Below are positions 1 to 5,310 of a DNA stretch of 5,310 nucleotides, piece by piece. The DNA comes from Chitinophagaceae bacterium UBA4412 (GTDB taxonomy: Bacteria > Bacteroidota > Bacteroidia > Chitinophagales > Chitinophagaceae). The position numbers and the translations under genes were made by a program. Where the stretch lies: contig DGQO01000131.1 of assembly GCA_002400445.1 (NCBI GenBank), positions 1-5,310 on the forward strand, read 5' to 3'. Each line of letters opens with the position of its first letter. The first letter of the stretch is position 1. The notes under the pieces were generated by a model. It was given only the letters and a program-made list of their open reading frames with translations, did not search any database and was not told where the DNA came from.

Positions 1-1
1 G

Positions 2-838
2 AAAACTCATTTACTTGTAGCTGGCTTTATGCTTTGTTTCAATGCTATTCAGGCACAGGACATAAAAGTAAAAGACGGCACAAAGGTGATGGTGGAAACT
101 ACCCGAAATGAAAATACTGATCTGGGGGGTCTCGGCGTTCAAATGACTACGGAATCAAAATCTGTTTCTGTGATCAGTTTTGGCAAAACTTCTAACAATC
201 AACTTGCTGCAAGTTTTGTAATGGACAAAATGAAAATGAAAGTGAGCGCAGGCGGAGAAGATATGAGTTATGATTCTGATAACCCAGAAGACAAGGATAA
301 TGAGATTGGACAAACCGTTGGTGAAAAATTGCATATCCCTGTAGTTGTAAATATTGATACTAAAACAGGAAAAGCTATTGATGATAAGATTGCAGATTCT
401 CCAGAAAAAACAGACGATGAAACCAATCCACTTGCTGCAATGATGCCTGGTTCCAGTGAATTATCTGAAGCAGCGGCGGTGGCTTCTATATTCCTGTTTC
501 TAGACCCTGCTACAAAAGTGGGTGATATTTGGATGGACTCCAGCGCATCTACTCCCAACATGAAATTCGTAAAAACATATACGCTTACCGAACTGAAAAA
601 CAATATCGCTACACTCTTGCTCAATGAAACCACCGCAGGCAAGAGTTCTATGGATATGAATGGTAGTAGTTTTGATATCTCCATTAAAGGGAAATCAGAT
701 ACAGAAATTATCCTGGATACAAAGTCAAAATTGGTAAAACAGCGCAAAGCAAAGAATGACTTTAGCGGAACGATAGACGTAATGGGGCAGTCTATGGAAT
801 TTAGTTCTAATGGCACGGTTGAGGTTACGTACAATTGA
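2..838 (+). CDS. Secreted protein of unknown function, 5'-partial (DUF6263-like)
   Basis: The reading frame is open from the first full codon (position 2) to TGA at 836-838, giving 278 visible residues. An internal ATG at 29 is unlikely to be the start. The residues before it (KTHLLVAGF) join the following MLCFNAIQAQ to make a typical signal peptide, probably cleaved after QAQ just before DIKVK. The true start is therefore a few codons upstream of the window. There is no lipobox cysteine at the cleavage site, so the mature protein is probably periplasmic or exported rather than a lipoprotein. The mature part is polar, rich in Thr, Ser, Met, Lys and Asp, and looks beta-rich. Repeated phrases such as DMSYDSDNPEDKD, PVVVNIDTKTGKAID and IDVMGQSMEFSSNGTVEV recall the Bacteroidota DUF6263-type family. 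That family link is from memory of its style and is tentative. No catalytic motif is seen. No clear hairpin terminator follows the stop. Confidence 0.85.
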   Translation, partial: KTHLLVAGFMLCFNAIQAQDIKVKDGTKVMVETTRNENTDLGGLGVQMTTESKSVSVISFGKTSNNQLAASFVMDKMKMKVSAGGEDMSYDSDNPEDKDNEIGQTVGEKLHIPVVVNIDTKTGKAIDDKIADSPEKTDDETNPLAAMMPGSSELSEAAAVASIFLFLDPATKVGDIWMDSSASTPNMKFVKTYTLTELKNNIATLLLNETTAGKSSMDMNGSSFDISIKGKSDTEIILDTKSKLVKQRKAKNDFSGTIDVMGQSMEFSSNGTVEVTYN

Positions 839-1248
839 GATTTAAAGTGAGCCTTTCTTCCAGTTTTTCTTTTTGCTCGCCTTCGGTTTTGAGCCTCAAC
901 GGTGCGGATAATCTGATGGTACTCTGATAGAAAAAGTTCTACATGTAATTGTTTTTAGCGGAATGTCTCTGCTTTACTAACTACTGCTGATATGGTAGAT
1001 TACCAGATATTCTGCTGAACCTTCGCTCAATTGTGGGTTTAATTTTCCCCCGATAGCTTCATTCTCCCGCTTCAGTTCCTCGCTTCAAGGCCCTGCCATC
1101 CCGGCATTATTTTAGTGGATCTATTATTATTGCTCGTAAAAGTTGCTCATGAAATTTTAGTACCCAAAGCAAAAAGAGTTTTGGAATACTATTTAGATCT
1201 GAGGAATACATACTGCGACATTTTATTTTTAAACCTAAAATAAGGAAA
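839..1248. other. 410-base intergenic region, no intact gene
   Basis: No ORF with a convincing start and protein-like composition fills this stretch, and no tRNA, terminator or strong repeat is seen. The minus strand contains a short fragment of protein-like character around 970-1085, reading ELKRENEAIGGKLNPQLS and continuing to a stop. It is interrupted upstream by a stop in the same frame, so a decayed gene is possible but unproven. The last 60 bases should hold the promoter and leader of the gene at 1249. TTTTGG at 1179-1184 could be part of a -33 element, but no good TAnnTTTG partner lies at the right distance, so no promoter is called. Confidence 0.5.
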
Positions 1249-1464
1249 ATGAAAGACGAACAAAAAAAAATAACCCCCGAACCAGAAGTGGAAAAGAAAA
1301 CAGGACCTGGAAGCGACCCGGTAAATCAATTTAAGAAAGGTGCAACAACTTCTGCAGCAGCAATTGACAATATTATTACAAGTGCTGTTGGTAGCGCAAA
1401 ACACCAGTCAAGCGAGGGCTTTTCCAGTAAAGGCACCGTGCCTGATTATGAAGACGAGCATTAA
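1249..1464 (+). CDS. Small hydrophilic hypothetical protein (71 aa)
   Basis: This ORF has an ATG start preceded by an A-rich leader (TAAGGAAA directly before the ATG) and ends at TAA 1462-1464. An intrinsic terminator follows 9 bases later, which supports a real, separately transcribed gene. The protein is hydrophilic with no signal peptide or membrane segment. The first 20 residues are dominated by Lys, Glu and Pro. The middle, about residues 32-50, is Ala/Ser/Thr-rich with a short amphipathic stretch (AAAIDNIITSAVGSA). The end is acidic (PDYEDEH). It is probably largely disordered and cytoplasmic. I recognise no family and assign no function. An ORF on the opposite strand over the same bases is Cys/Phe-rich and implausible, so the plus strand is preferred. 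Confidence 0.65.
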   Translation: MKDEQKKITPEPEVEKKTGPGSDPVNQFKKGATTSAAAIDNIITSAVGSAKHQSSEGFSSKGTVPDYEDEH

Positions 1465-1473
1465 TTAACGAGC

Positions 1474-1513
1474 AAAAAAAATCCCTCTGCTTTAAGGCAA
1501 GAGGGTTTTTTTT
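1474..1513. terminator. Bidirectional intrinsic terminator between convergent genes
   Basis: The stem CCCTCT-GC (1483-1490) pairs with GC-(A)-AGAGGG (1497-1505), with a single bulged A at 1499 and the loop TTTAAG. It is preceded by eight A (1474-1481) and followed by eight T (1506-1513), so it has a U-tract in either direction. It lies 9 bases after the stop of the 71-residue gene and 13 bases beyond the stop of the convergent phosphorylase gene, and so should end transcription of both. Confidence 0.9.
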
Positions 1514-1526
1514 AAAGATCTAATTA

Positions 1527-3188
1527 TTATACATAAAGGATCTCATAATATTCTTTTGCCATTCTATTGCTATCAAACTGCCACCGCACATCCCGCATAC
1601 CATTTTTTACGATGTGGCGCCAGTTACCTGCATTATCATAATACATTGGCAGAATTTGGTTTTCCAATATTTCATAGAACTGGTTGAGATCATACTCATC
1701 TTGTTCATGTACACTCACTGCGCTATAATCAATGGGCGGTACCACAAACCCGTTATTGCCGTGGTTAATAAATTCGCAAATCCAACCATCCTGCGTGCTA
1801 AAGTTTACAGAAGCATTCATGGCTGCAGACATACCACTTGTACCGCTTGCTTCCCTTGGTACTCTTGGTGTGTTTAACCAAACATCTGATGCTTGTTTGA
1901 GGCGTTTACTTAGCGTAAGCTCATAACCCGTGCACACTGCCACATTTTTATAATTCTTGCTAAGGTTTACGAGCATATTAAAATCTGTGATGGCAGGATA
2001 ATCTACAGGGTAAGGTTTACCTGCCCAGATAATTTGTACAGGATACATTGTATTTTCCACAAGTTTTCTAAAACGTTCTGCATCCCGGGTAAGTAAATCT
2101 GCACGTTTGTATCCTGCAAACCTTCTTGCCCATACGATGGTAAAAACATCGGGATTCATTAGTTTACCGGTTTGATCTGCAACCAGATCAAAGGCTCTCT
2201 TTTTAAGATATCGCTTCCTGTCTATGAATGCATCATGATTCTCTTCATCCATGTGACGATAGAGTTGCTTATCTGCCCAGTAGTGCCAGTTTTGTGCATT
2301 TGTAATAGCCGTAATCGGGCATATACCTGCATACTTACCCCACATTTGCCTGCTCACTTCACCATGCAACTGGCTTACACCATTTGCAAGATGTGCAAAG
2401 CGAAGTGCCGCAAGAGAGTGATCAAACTGATCTCCGGAAATTCCGGTGAGCGAACGCACTTCATCCAAAGGCAGTCCGCAGAAATAACTCATTTTCTCAC
2501 AAAGGTAGATATCGTGCTTTTCGTTACCTGCTTCTTCAGGAGTATGTGTCGTGAAAACTAATTTGTCTTTAACGCTTTGGATATTCCCCCACTTCTTGTA
2601 TAAGTAAAAAGCAGCGCTCAGCCCATGCGCCTCGTTCAGGTGATACCTGTCGGGATTAAAATTGAGTTCGTCAATAAGCTTTGCACCACCTACGCCCAAT
2701 AAAATAAACTGGGCCACTTTAGTCGCCACATTGGCGTCATAAAGTTTATGGCAAATTGTTTGACTTACATAGTCGTTTTCCGGAAGGTCTGTACTTAATA
2801 AGAAAAGAGGAGCTGTTTTAAAAGTTTCAGGATTAAGATACCAGGCCTTTACCCATACTGGTGTGCCATGAATATCAATCTGAAACTTGATGCCTGTGTC
2901 CTCGAGAAAGTTGTAAATTTTTTCATTCCATTGTACTTGCAAAGTCTGGTCCTGGTTTCGGGCCTGATCGTAATATCCATACTTCCATAAAATGCCAATA
3001 CCCATCAGATTTTGGCGAAGTTCGTATGCGCTGCGCAAATGTGAGCCGCTGAGGTAACCCAGGCCGCCACTGTATATTTTAAGCGGTTGGTGCACCGCAA
3101 ACTCCATTGAAAAATAACTAATACGCTTGTTATAAGCAGGATCTATCTCATAAGGAACCTGGAACTGTCTGAAATCCATTTTGATCAT
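1527..3188 (-). CDS. Alpha-glucan phosphorylase family protein (GT35, short form), PLP lysine replaced
   Basis: The 553-residue product resembles the short bacterial alpha-glucan phosphorylase branch, which is shorter than the 750-850 residue classical glycogen phosphorylases. Classical members use phosphate and PLP to release glucose-1-phosphate from glycogen or maltodextrin in the cytoplasm. Motifs, in order: YFSMEF then IYSGGLG (38-44); LNEAH (184-188); TTHTPEEAG with H215 matching the backbone-contact His of the family; ARRFAGYKR (354-362) matching the phosphate-site Arg/Lys segment; IIWAGKP (386-392); and EASGTSGMS (446-454) matching EASGTGNMK of muscle phosphorylase. In the last motif the PLP-binding Lys is Ser454 (codon TCT, read from the complement of 1827-1829), so phosphorolysis by the usual mechanism is doubtful. 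Start choice: a TTG at 3206 extends the frame by six residues, but ATG at 3186-3188 is more likely, and ATG at 3177-3179 is also possible. No glycogen operon partners are nearby. The gene ends at the shared terminator. Confidence 0.9.
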   Translation of the reverse strand: MIKMDFRQFQVPYEIDPAYNKRISYFSMEFAVHQPLKIYSGGLGYLSGSHLRSAYELRQNLMGIGILWKYGYYDQARNQDQTLQVQWNEKIYNFLEDTGIKFQIDIHGTPVWVKAWYLNPETFKTAPLFLLSTDLPENDYVSQTICHKLYDANVATKVAQFILLGVGGAKLIDELNFNPDRYHLNEAHGLSAAFYLYKKWGNIQSVKDKLVFTTHTPEEAGNEKHDIYLCEKMSYFCGLPLDEVRSLTGISGDQFDHSLAALRFAHLANGVSQLHGEVSRQMWGKYAGICPITAITNAQNWHYWADKQLYRHMDEENHDAFIDRKRYLKKRAFDLVADQTGKLMNPDVFTIVWARRFAGYKRADLLTRDAERFRKLVENTMYPVQIIWAGKPYPVDYPAITDFNMLVNLSKNYKNVAVCTGYELTLSKRLKQASDVWLNTPRVPREASGTSGMSAAMNASVNFSTQDGWICEFINHGNNGFVVPPIDYSAVSVHEQDEYDLNQFYEILENQILPMYYDNAGNWRHIVKNGMRDVRWQFDSNRMAKEYYEILYV

Positions 3189-3226
3189 TTTGGTTTGATT
3201 GTGCAAGTTAACTTAAAATTATTTTC

Positions 3227-3243
3227 TGTGTAATATTTACACA
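3227..3243. promoter_or_regulatory. Perfect 7-3-7 inverted repeat upstream of the phosphorylase gene
   Basis: The sequence TGTGTAATATTTACACA has perfect 7-base arms (TGTGTAA and TTACACA) around TAT. It lies 38 bases upstream of the preferred phosphorylase ATG, where an operator or promoter element would be expected. The TGTG...CACA ends loosely recall CRP/FNR-type sites, but the half-sites and spacing are not the E. coli consensus. On the minus strand a TActTTTA box (3250-3257) just upstream could be a -7 element, though no well-placed TTG accompanies it. The regulatory role is an inference from symmetry and position. Confidence 0.4.
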
Positions 3244-3294
3244 TTAAAATAAAAGTATACTGCAACAGATTTTTTTGCGCAGCGAAACTATGAA

Positions 3295-3411
3295 ATGATT
3301 TTTAAGTGGCTAAAAAGAGGAGGAAGATTCCTGTACATCCAAAGAACCAGTAGAATAATAAGACATCGAAATGTTTCAAGTGAAGCAAAATCTATTGCTG
3401 TAACGGCTTAA
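3295..3411 (+). CDS. Doubtful small basic ORF (38 aa)
   Basis: An ATG at 3295 opens 38 codons ending at TAA 3409-3411. The product begins MIFKWLKRGGRFLYIQ and is strongly basic (many Arg/Lys, only one acidic residue) with an amphipathic start. It overlaps the 3' end of the convergent DUF922-like gene by 20 bases. There is no Shine-Dalgarno sequence and no recognisable promoter or terminator. The ORF fills most of the gap between two minus-strand genes, which is its main support. I recognise no family, and it may be a chance ORF. Confidence 0.2.
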   Translation: MIFKWLKRGGRFLYIQRTSRIIRHRNVSSEAKSIAVTA

Positions 3412-3973
3412 GATTAATCATCATTTCGCCAATTTGATCTTGCCATCGAGCCTGTATGGCAGGGAGTTGCCCATTGCGGGTTTGGCTATCATAATCTTTT
3501 TGCATTTTATTCATGTAGTCACAGCTTTCCTGGTACATGCGAGCGAGTTCCTGATTATAATTATCCTGGTTTAAAGCAGTCGTCTTGAGTTTGTTTACAA
3601 AAACCCAGGCGGCAACATAACTGATGTTGAAATGATTTTGCTCATGAGCGAGGATGTAGGCTGTGGTTTTGCCGGGTTTCACCCAGGAATTATTCTTATT
3701 AAAAAAACAATACACGCCTACATTAAGGTCTCCTTTACCTCCCTTAACTTTTAAGTCGGCTTTATAGCCAAACCCAGATGCAGTGAGTGCAGCAGCAGGA
3801 GATTCAGCGTCAGGCTTTCCCTTAAAATGGGCCCACTGTAACGGTTGCGCATGAGAAAAATAGATGACCTCGGAAGCGGGTAAAGTAGACTGCTCTGTCC
3901 AATACACATGTGTAGTAAATTGTGCGGCGGCCACCTGGCTCGAAAAAACTAAAACTGCGAAAAAATATTTCAT
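3392..3973 (-). CDS. Secreted DUF922-like putative zinc metalloprotease
   Basis: This is a 193-residue exported protein. The frame is open upstream to an ATG at 4048, but the ATG at 3971-3973 is chosen. It starts a clean signal peptide (MKYFFAVLVFSSQVAAAQ, cleavage near residue 17-18) and has an AGG 9-11 bases upstream. The 25 extra residues of the longer form would bury that signal peptide. The mature protein has PLQWAHFKGKPDAESPAAA (about 44-62), like the 'W.dFkGkPd..SP.aA' segment of DUF922, and then ILAHEQNHFNI, where H110-E111-x-x-H114 forms an HExxH zinc-site motif (bases 3632-3646). A C-terminal helical Tyr/Met/Gln-rich part ends with DYDSQTRNG and ARWQDQI, as in that family. DUF922 proteins are regarded as putative secreted Zn proteases, but I know of no established substrate. 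The gene appears monocistronic, since 358 bases separate it from the next gene. A weak -7-like TTCTTTTG lies at 3996-4003 on the minus strand. Confidence 0.85.
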   Translation of the reverse strand: MKYFFAVLVFSSQVAAAQFTTHVYWTEQSTLPASEVIYFSHAQPLQWAHFKGKPDAESPAAALTASGFGYKADLKVKGGKGDLNVGVYCFFNKNNSWVKPGKTTAYILAHEQNHFNISYVAAWVFVNKLKTTALNQDNYNQELARMYQESCDYMNKMQKDYDSQTRNGQLPAIQARWQDQIGEMMINLKPLQQ

Positions 3974-4331
3974 TGATTTGCCTGGGTTCAGTTTGCAAAA
4001 GAACAACCGAAAACCTTGCAATGCTATTAATCGTTTCTGAATTGCCATACCATTAACAAGCTACACTTCAATATAGTTAAGTTATCTATTAAAATTGTCT
4101 CCTGAAAAAGAAATCAGTGCTCGTGATAACAATCCCGGTTTACCGGGCTGCTGAAGCAGAATAGATAAAATGCTGCATTATATTAAAAAGTTGCTCAGTA
4201 TTGTAAGCGAGTCGTAGATTATTGGACACTTTAAAAAGCAGCATGTCCCCCGTAGTTAAACACACTCGAAATAAAAGGGATCAGAACGATTTAATCGGGT
4301 AAGATTTCGTGACAAGGCATCAAAAGCTTTT
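3974..4331. other. 358-base intergenic region with tandem hairpins
   Basis: No convincing gene is seen on either strand. The frame of the downstream gene stays open to 4048, but that part precedes a signal peptide and is judged non-coding. The stretch should contain the promoter of the DUF922-like gene and the 3' end of the dedA-like transcript. No hairpin with a U-tract, and so no intrinsic terminator, follows the dedA-like stop. AAAAGCTTTT at 4322-4331 is a palindrome but too weak for one. The main structure is the hairpin pair at 4134-4159. Confidence 0.5.
4134..4159. repeat. Two back-to-back perfect inverted repeats
   Basis: CCCGGTTTACCGGG (4134-4147) is followed with no gap by CTGCTGAAGCAG (4148-4159). 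Each is a perfect dyad that can fold as a hairpin with a four-base loop (TTTA and TGAA), with one further closing pair possible. There is no T-tract on either side, so it is not a standard terminator. It lies about 160 bases upstream of the DUF922-like start and 172 bases past the dedA-like stop. The function is unknown: a leader or 3' RNA structure, a protein site or a REP-like element are possible. Confidence 0.55.
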
Positions 4332-5009
4332 CTAAGTAACAGGCTTCTTTTTGGCGAAGAAAAGTTTATAGAGTACGGGGGCAGTTGTGATGAATACAAT
4401 TACCAGTACAATAACTTCAAGATGATCTTTAAGGTTAAAATTGAATTCCTCAAGGATTATTTTAAAGAGGTAGTGACCCGCAAAGAGCATTGTTGTTGCC
4501 CAGGCAATACATCCAACTACATTATAATAAGCAAACTTCTTTTTGTTCATAGCTACGATGCCGGCCACGATGGGTGCAAAAGTGCGGATGATAGGCAGGA
4601 AGCGTGCTATCACGATTGTACTTGCTCCGTTTTTTTCATAGAACTCGTGCGCTTGTTCCAGGTACTTTTTCTTAAAGAAGAAACTGTCTTTTCGTTTATA
4701 AAGCGTTGGACCACTTTTTTTACCGAACCAATACCCGGTGCCGTTTCCCAGCACACCTGCAACAACTACCAGAATGGTGAGAAAGACAACATGTAGGAAA
4801 TCGCTGTGCACATCCAGGCCAAGACCTTTTGTGATGAGTTCATTGCTATATATGCCGGCTACAAACAAGAGAGAATCGCCGGGGAGAAAGAATCCGGCAA
4901 ACAATCCTGTTTCTGCAAAAACGATAAAAAGAAAGAGCCACAATCCTCCATTAACAATATAAAACTCCGGATTAAGCAGATCCCTAAAAGCAAATTCTAA
5001 AAGTACCAT
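4332..5009 (-). CDS. DedA family inner-membrane protein (VTT domain)
   Basis: This is a 225-residue polytopic membrane protein of the DedA/SNARE-associated (VTT) superfamily, close to the roughly 220 residues of E. coli YqjA and YghB. Members act in the cytoplasmic membrane in envelope homeostasis and, for several, lipid carrier (undecaprenyl phosphate or phospholipid) translocation. Which lipid this one handles cannot be told. Visible signatures: AETGLFAGFFLPGDS with E33 and D45, GNGTGYWFGKKSG (about 88-100), and RFLPIIRTFAPIVAG (136-150) with R136 and R142, followed by NVVGCIAW. The E-to-D spacing of 12 and R-to-R spacing of 6 match the essential residues described for YqjA. Hydrophobic segments lie at about 19-42, 72-95, 133-155, 162-184 and 198-217, and the C-terminus is basic (FFAKKKPVT). 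Start: ATG at 5007-5009 is preferred over a TTG at 5024. It is divergent from the permease gene, with 179 bases between the starts. Confidence 0.93.
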   Translation of the reverse strand: MVLLEFAFRDLLNPEFYIVNGGLWLFLFIVFAETGLFAGFFLPGDSLLFVAGIYSNELITKGLGLDVHSDFLHVVFLTILVVVAGVLGNGTGYWFGKKSGPTLYKRKDSFFFKKKYLEQAHEFYEKNGASTIVIARFLPIIRTFAPIVAGIVAMNKKKFAYYNVVGCIAWATTMLFAGHYLFKIILEEFNFNLKDHLEVIVLVIVFITTAPVLYKLFFAKKKPVT

Positions 5010-5124
5010 GCTGCAAATAAACAATTAATCTTTCACAATGGATTGAGCTTGGGCAAGGTTCTGCCATTAATTTCTTTTGATCGTTTTTTAATGATTGCAA
5101 GCCAGGCTAATTTGACCAACGGGA

Positions 5125-5154
5125 ATTGATTTAGACTTTATTTCCTTATTTTTC
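5125..5154 (+). promoter_or_regulatory. Predicted Bacteroidota-type promoter for the permease gene
   Basis: ATTG at 5125-5128 (consensus TTTG at -33) is followed 18 bases later by TATTTTTC at 5147-5154, which differs from the Bacteroidota -7 consensus TAnnTTTG only in the last base. The distance of 34 bases to the permease ATG suits a short leader. The prediction is by eye only. Confidence 0.5.
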
Positions 5155-5188
5155 CGAAATATTTTTCTTTAAAACCCAACTAACATAT

Positions 5189-5310
5189 ATGAGTGTATTT
5201 GTAAGAAAGCCCATGGAAGCGTTAATGAGAGAGGCTGAAGATACTGGAAGCCACACCTTAAAACGCACTTTGGGCGCCTGGGGCCTGATCGCACTTGGCA
5301 TTGGAGCGAT
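5189..5310 (+). CDS. Amino acid permease (APC superfamily), 3'-partial
   Basis: An ATG at 5189-5191 opens a frame that stays open to the window end, giving 40 full codons plus two bases. The start MSVFVRKPMEALMREAEDTG followed by HTLKRTLGAWGLIALGIGA closely matches the N-terminus of bacterial cationic/general amino acid permeases. In those proteins a basic 'LKRtLg' cytoplasmic segment leads into TM1, whose LIALGIGA is normally followed by the substrate-binding IIGxGIF motif. That motif and the rest of the roughly 450-500 residue protein would lie beyond the window. The likely role is sodium- or proton-coupled uptake of amino acids across the inner membrane, and the substrate cannot be told from this part. 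The leader before the ATG is AT-rich (CCCAACTAACATAT) without a Shine-Dalgarno sequence. A promoter is predicted 34 bases upstream. Confidence 0.87.
   Translation, partial: MSVFVRKPMEALMREAEDTGSHTLKRTLGAWGLIALGIGA

Noticed and set aside
29..31. ATG at 29 as the start of the first protein
   Set aside because: It falls inside the signal peptide. The in-frame residues before it (KTHLLVAGF) supply the basic and hydrophobic part, so the real start is upstream of the window.
1189..1404. Minus-strand ORF of 71 codons over the small hydrophilic gene
   Set aside because: It is Cys/Phe-rich with improbable composition and is antisense to the better-supported plus-strand gene.
3189..3206. TTG start giving a 559-residue phosphorylase
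   Set aside because: A non-ATG start is less likely when in-frame ATGs occur 6 and 9 codons later and before the conserved region.
3974..4048. N-terminal extension of the DUF922-like protein from ATG at 4048
   Set aside because: The extra 25 residues precede a clear signal peptide starting at the ATG at 3973. That start also has an AGG at a suitable distance.
4189..4225. tRNA-like D-arm (TTGCTCAGTATTGTAAGCG)
   Set aside because: The similarity is limited to GCTCAGT. No acceptor stem, anticodon arm or T-arm can be built around it.
4170..4244. ATGCTGC (4170-4176) and GCAGCAT (4238-4244) as a long stem or terminal inverted repeat
   Set aside because: Seven-base arms 61 bases apart are expected by chance in a window of this size. 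No transposase or target duplication accompanies them.
4322..4331. AAAAGCTTTT as a terminator of the dedA-like gene
   Set aside because: It is a short AT-rich palindrome with no usable loop and no separate U-tract.

Overview
The window reads like an ordinary chromosomal stretch of a Bacteroidota bacterium, most likely Sphingobacteriia/Chitinophagia-like. The base composition is moderate. Most start codons lack a clear Shine-Dalgarno sequence. A -33/-7 promoter of the Bacteroidota type (TTG, then TAnnTTTG-like) precedes the last gene. The gene content (short alpha-glucan phosphorylase, DUF922-like secreted protein, DedA protein, APC permease) fits that phylum. The assignment is inferred from these features only. 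No rRNA, tRNA, CRISPR array, insertion sequence or prophage is visible.

Layout from left to right: (1) positions 2-838, plus strand, the 3' part of a secreted protein of unknown function whose start lies before the window; (2) 839-1248, 410 bases without an intact gene, possibly with a decayed coding fragment; (3) 1249-1464, plus strand, a 71-residue hydrophilic protein; (4) 1474-1513, a bidirectional terminator shared with (5) 1527-3188, minus strand, a GT35 alpha-glucan phosphorylase-family protein; (6) 3207-3391, the upstream region of that gene, with a perfect 7-3-7 inverted repeat and a doubtful 38-codon ORF; (7) 3392-3973, minus strand, a secreted DUF922-like putative metalloprotease; (8) 3974-4331, 358 bases without a gene, containing two back-to-back perfect hairpins; (9) 4332-5009, minus strand, a DedA-family membrane protein; (10) a promoter at 5125-5154 and the first 40 codons of an amino acid permease, plus strand, running off the window.

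The genes do not form one pathway. Each is separated from the next by a long gap or opposite orientation, so they look like single-gene transcription units: storage-glucan metabolism (phosphorylase), envelope functions (secreted protein, DUF922, DedA) and amino acid uptake (permease). The most interesting point is the phosphorylase. It keeps the GT35 glucose- and phosphate-site motifs, but has serine where the pyridoxal-phosphate lysine is expected (EASGTSGMS instead of ...GMK). No multi-gene novel system is evident.
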